NCBI RefSeq assembly: GCF_900106795.1
Contig: NZ_FNNS01000025.1
Location: forward strand, 3,771 to 52,366
DNA length: 48,596 bases
From: Aequorivita viscosa
Lineage (GTDB): Bacteria; Bacteroidota; Bacteroidia; Flavobacteriales; Flavobacteriaceae
Reading direction: 5' to 3'
The translations under genes and the position numbers were made by a program. The notes below the pieces were generated by a model. It was not told the DNA's origin, did not search any database, and saw only the letters and a program-made list of their open reading frames with translations. Positions 45,590 to 48,596 of the stretch are shown here, piece by piece. Every line of letters begins with the position of its first letter. The stretch's first letter is position 1.

Positions 45590-47569
45590 ATGGGATTTTT
45601 TTCAAAAAGAAGTAAACAACCAGAAGTAATACCTGAAGTAGATATGGATGATCATATATTTATAGATGATGTTATTCTGCCCCAAGAATCTAGCATAAGT
45701 GAGGCCATAATGAATCACTTAAAAATGAAAACAAGTGGGGCATTATTACTCACTGGAGATTGGGGCGCTGGTAAGACTTACCATATTAAAAATACAGTTT
45801 TTCCAATCATATCTCAAAAAACTTCTTTTACTCCTATAATGGTTTCACTTTATGGTGTTACCAATATTAATACAGTTGCTCAAAAAGTATTGTTTGCTTA
45901 TCTGGATGATAAAGGAAAAAACATTAAGTTATCTACAGGAGCGATTACCAAAAACTTAAAACATCTAATTGAGGCTGTCCCCATTCTTAAAAACTATGTT
46001 GATATAGAAAAAGTTTTAGTTGGATCAGGAGATAATATTTTTTCATTTCTTCCAAATAAAGAATTAGTATTATTTTTTGATGATATTGAAAGAATGGGTA
46101 AAAATATTACTACAGACGATTTTCTTGGTATAATAAATAATTTGATTGAAAATAGGGGAATTAAAGTGATATTAATTGCCAATGAAGAAAAGATTGAAGG
46201 TGGAATTAACTATAAGGAAAAAACCATAGAAAAAACCTTGCATTATAGTCCTGATATATCAGAGGTATATGATAGTATAGTAAATTCCTATGATGATGGA
46301 GATTTCAAATCATATCTTAGGGAGAATAAAGCAGAAATTTTAAAACCACTTAATTTTATAGTAGATGAAACTGAAAATGAAGAATTAAGAAAGTCCTTTT
46401 CAAATATTAGGACTTTGAAATTTGCAATTGAACATTTTAAATATTCTTTTGAAATTGTTAATAGAACTAATCGAACAGAATTAATCAGTACCGAGCTAAA
46501 AAACCTTTGGTATTTTACCCTAGCTGTTTCTACTGAGTTTAGAAAGCCAAATAACATAACATTTAAGGATAGAAAAGGAATTGATAATTTATTTAATTTA
46601 TTCATCGACATTGATGAATTAATAAATTCTAATAGTAGGGTTTCTGATATATCAACACCCGATTTTTCAGATGAATTTAAAAACTTATATTTTAATAGGC
46701 ACAATGAGCCCTATCATTTCTATGAAGAAGTTTACAATTTAATAACTGCGGGAAAATTGATTCAATCAGAAAAATTATTAGAAAATCTTGAAACTAGTTT
46801 TAAAGTAGTTGAAGGAGAAATTGAGCCCTCACAAAGATTACTTAATAGATTTATGCACGGATATTACAAATTTTCAAATGAAGAAATTTCAAATGCTTTA
46901 AATGATCTTTTTGATTTTGTTAAAAATGGCGAATTTTCTGATTTAATATCGCAAATGAATGCTGGTGTTTATTTAATAAAGATGAAAGAATTATTAGGAA
47001 AAAAAAAGGAAGAGGTGATAACGGTTTTAAAACAAGGAGCGGATATTATTTTGTCAAAAATTAATTTGACATATTTAATGAAAAGTCAACTTGAAATGGT
47101 TGCTAGTGATTTTTCAAGTCGAGAATTGGATGATGTCGTCCAATATATACAGGAAAGAATTATAGTCCTTGACAAACAAAAAGATAAAGAAGAAATTAAA
47201 AAACTAGAACAAGATTTTGAACAAAATCTCCTTGTTCTAATTCAAAAATTTAAGGGAAATCAAGAGGGTATAAGAAATCCTGACAAACCAGTTTTTCATT
47301 TTTTTGATAAAGAAATTGTTAAAAAGTCTATTAAAAACTGGAGCCCTGAGGAATTAATGATGCTCTCGGAATTGTTGAAATATAGATATCTCAAAACTGG
47401 TTTTCCTAATTACCTTGTTGAAGAGCTACTTTTCTTAGAAAATTTACATGAAGGCATTTCAGAAATAGACTTACAAGAAATTAAGCTTTCAAATAAGATT
47501 ATTAAGGAGCAACTGATTCCATCAATTGAAAAATCAGTTGAACGATTGGAATATGAAAACAGAGAATAA
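45590..47569 (+). CDS. KAP-like P-loop NTPase
   Basis: A 659-residue P-loop NTPase. Walker A is GDWGAGKT (K62) and Walker B ELVLFFDDIERMG (D164, D165, E167), followed by the NEEKIEGG sensor region; this matches the KAP/YobI-like class of STAND NTPases. The C-terminal half is long and helical with no known domain. No convincing membrane segment is seen, although KAP proteins often have them. PifA of the F plasmid, which excludes phage T7, is a KAP family member. Neighbours are a beta-helix membrane protein before and a broken nuclease gene after, so it is probably the NTPase of a defence pair. An overlap of functions with the membrane protein is inferred, not shown. Confidence 0.8.
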   Translation: MGFFSKRSKQPEVIPEVDMDDHIFIDDVILPQESSISEAIMNHLKMKTSGALLLTGDWGAGKTYHIKNTVFPIISQKTSFTPIMVSLYGVTNINTVAQKVLFAYLDDKGKNIKLSTGAITKNLKHLIEAVPILKNYVDIEKVLVGSGDNIFSFLPNKELVLFFDDIERMGKNITTDDFLGIINNLIENRGIKVILIANEEKIEGGINYKEKTIEKTLHYSPDISEVYDSIVNSYDDGDFKSYLRENKAEILKPLNFIVDETENEELRKSFSNIRTLKFAIEHFKYSFEIVNRTNRTELISTELKNLWYFTLAVSTEFRKPNNITFKDRKGIDNLFNLFIDIDELINSNSRVSDISTPDFSDEFKNLYFNRHNEPYHFYEEVYNLITAGKLIQSEKLLENLETSFKVVEGEIEPSQRLLNRFMHGYYKFSNEEISNALNDLFDFVKNGEFSDLISQMNAGVYLIKMKELLGKKKEEVITVLKQGADIILSKINLTYLMKSQLEMVASDFSSRELDDVVQYIQERIIVLDKQKDKEEIKKLEQDFEQNLLVLIQKFKGNQEGIRNPDKPVFHFFDKEIVKKSIKNWSPEELMMLSELLKYRYLKTGFPNYLVEELLFLENLHEGISEIDLQEIKLSNKIIKEQLIPSIEKSVERLEYENRE

Positions 47570-47592
47570 AACAATTCAAAAAGTAATTTTAA

Positions 47593-47848
47593 ATGGAAGA
47601 TGACTTAAATAAAATTCAATTGTCTAAAAGTTCTCGAAACAGTGAATTAGAAACTATTTCTCGTGTGAGGTTTCTTCCATTGTTTTCACCTGAAATGTTT
47701 GTGCTGAAAACCGAGATTGTTGATAATGGAATAGATTTCAGAATAGAAATAATAAATAATAAGGGTATATGAGGATTTGGATGTAATTTTCAATTAAAGA
47801 GTAGAGTAGCCATTGAACAAAACAATGATGGTTCCTTTAGTAAGTCTA
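47593..47848 (+). pseudogene. DUF4365 family protein, interrupted by a stop and by an IS
   Basis: Reading from ATG 47593, 59 codons (ISRVRFLPLFSPEMF, VDNGIDFRIEIINNKGI) end at TGA 47770-47772. The frame then continues GFGCNFQLKSR, NDGSFSKS and is cut at 47848 by the left end of an IS3-family element. NGIDFRIEI followed by QLKSR is the core of DUF4365, a PD-(D/E)xK-like nuclease fold. The gene is therefore doubly broken: an in-frame stop and an IS at about residue 85. The rest, if present, lies beyond the window. It was a likely third component or separate defence gene following the KAP-like NTPase. Confidence 0.75.
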
Positions 47849-47913
47849 TGTAAGCTTCCCTTTAAACCGAACTGTTTAAAAGTAGAATAATTATCTTAAT
47901 TTTAAACAGTATT

Positions 47914-48180
47914 ATGAGACGAAGTAAATTTTCACCACAACAGATTGCAAAGATTTTAAAAGAGTTCGACAATGGAAAGAGTGTCGACCAGATCAGCCGT
48001 GAGCACGGGGTCAGCCCCGCCACTTTCTATAAGTGGCGTTCCAGATATGCCGGAATGAACTCCAAGGAGCTCAAGCGCCTCAAGGAGCTAGAGGAAGAGA
48101 ATCGCAAGCTCAAGCAGATGTATGCCACTCTGGCCCTTGACCACCAGATGGCCAAGGAGATCATCGAAAAAAAGCTTTAA
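47914..48180 (+). CDS. IS3-family transposase orfA
   Basis: An 88-residue HTH_Tnp_1 protein: [18 protein letters not shown], then [25 protein letters not shown], and a leucine-zipper tail ([18 protein letters not shown]). It binds the element's ends and regulates transposition. It ends EIIEKKL* at 48180, with the -1 frameshift site at 48168-48174 overlapping its last codons, so some ribosomes continue into orfB. Confidence 0.95.
   Translation: MRRSKFSPQQIAKILKEFDNGKSVDQISREHGVSPATFYKWRSRYAGMNSKELKRLKELEEENRKLKQMYATLALDHQMAKEIIEKKL
48168..48174 (+). promoter_or_regulatory. Programmed -1 frameshift site A_AAA_AAG
   Basis: In the orfA frame the codons are ..A AAA AAG, the classical IS3-family slippery heptamer. 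After a one-base slip the reading continues [14 protein letters not shown], the start of orfB. Six bases later the orfA stop would end translation in the 0 frame. I have not tested for a stimulatory downstream structure. Confidence 0.85.
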
Positions 48181-48596
48181 AGCCCTGCAGGAAGCGAACC
48201 ATTGCCAAAGAACTTATCCATTACGGCATCAGTAGGGCGTGCCGTGTACTTAACATGAGTAAGAGCGTTTATTATTATAAACCTTTGCCCAAGGATGACA
48301 GCGAGATAGAACACGCCTTGCAGCAAAAGGCAAAGGAACATTCAGAAGAAGGCTTTTGGAAGGCCTATGACCGGTTACGCGAAGAAGGTAAGCCTTGGAA
48401 TCACAAACGTGTACATCGCGTTTATGTAGCATTAGGACTTCCATTGAGAAGGAAGGTTAAGAAGCGTTTGCCAGCGAGAGTTAAAGAGCCTTTAGAGATG
48501 CCCAATGAACTGAACCATACTTGGAGTATGGATTTTGTAACAGATGTCTTAGAAAACAAGAGACGCTTTAGGGCCTTTAATATCATTGATGATTTT
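48174..48596 (+). CDS. IS3-family transposase orfB (rve integrase), partial
   Basis: The -1 frame reads [48 protein letters not shown] and [17 protein letters not shown]. The last block holds the first catalytic aspartate of the DDE triad (WSMDF). The window ends at 48596 after FNIIDDF, so the second D and the E are outside. The product is made as an OrfAB fusion by frameshifting. The [20 protein letters not shown] stretch is typical of IS3 orfB proteins. Confidence 0.92.

Larger units (their letters stand above)
47849..48596 (+). mobile_element. IS3-family insertion sequence, left end and most of its genes, truncated by the window
   Basis: The left end begins TGTAAGCTTCCCTTTAAACC at 47849, following the TG start usual for IS3 elements, and is followed after 65 bases by orfA and then orfB in the -1 frame. 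Its base composition is more GC-rich than the AT-rich neighbours. The right end lies outside. It interrupts the DUF4365 gene, which is why the island loses its downstream gene. Confidence 0.9.

Noticed and set aside
48250-48444. 64-codon minus-strand frame within the IS
   Set aside because: Shadow of IS3 orfB, whose frame carries the DDE transposase motifs.

Overview
The window reads as the chromosome of an AT-rich Bacteroidota bacterium, most likely a member of the Flavobacteriia. The evidence is a SusC/SusD pair under FecI/FecR control, a type IX secretion sorting domain, an RteC protein, a DUF6520 peptide with a MauE/DoxX partner, and a TPR histidine kinase of the usual Bacteroidota form. 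I cannot name a genus. I found no tRNA, rRNA or CRISPR array.

Layout. (1) 1-4800: solitary accessory genes (a TIR-like nucleotide-binding protein, a CPBP protease and an exported protein of unknown function) separated by long imperfect palindromes that sit at or just after stop codons. A 39-bp direct repeat (1-39 and 2706-2744) brackets the first two genes, and its right copy abuts a decapitated, frameshifted endonuclease I gene that keeps its type IX sorting domain. (2) 4830-14518: a type I restriction-modification locus (hsdM, hsdS, hsdR). A SatD/DUF3307 gene pair lies between hsdS and hsdR, and a short second copy of the hsdR 5' end is stranded right after hsdS. Downstream are a 56-residue membrane protein and a 593-residue protein with a HEPN-type RX4H motif. 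(3) 14515-19781, minus strand: a tandem gene-plus-spacer duplication, then a mobile-element maintenance cluster (IstB/DnaC-like ATPase, DnaD-like replication protein, excisionase-like HTH protein, RteC) with no integrase or relaxase in view.

(4) 19942-26019, plus strand: an orphan LytTR response regulator, a small lipoprotein, a TPR histidine kinase translationally coupled to a LuxR-type regulator, then a MauE/DoxX membrane protein and a four-cysteine DUF6520 secreted peptide, ending at a strong terminator. (5) 26074-35588, minus strand: ECF sigma, FecR, SusC with an STN domain, SusD and an S9 peptidase, a signal-inducible outer-membrane uptake operon probably for peptides. (6) 35733-48596: a nested-hairpin candidate RNA, a small XRE regulator, a 2152-residue nuclease-STAND NTPase of Avs type with an overlapping accessory gene, a beta-helix/two-TM protein next to a KAP-like NTPase, a broken DUF4365 nuclease gene, and an IS3-family element that runs off the window.

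Taken together, regions 1, 2 and 6 form defence-rich accessory DNA interrupted by an uptake and signalling region. Two structures cut across the gene map. One is a family of intergenic repeats with a strict 7-bp period, each locus using its own motif (at least nine loci). The other is a palindromic REP-like sequence built around a CGGACAGGCTCAGG-type core. The best candidates for an undescribed system are the beta-helix/KAP pair, the giant STAND protein with its overlapping partner, the palindrome-separated gene cassettes at the left end, and the DUF6520/MauE module.
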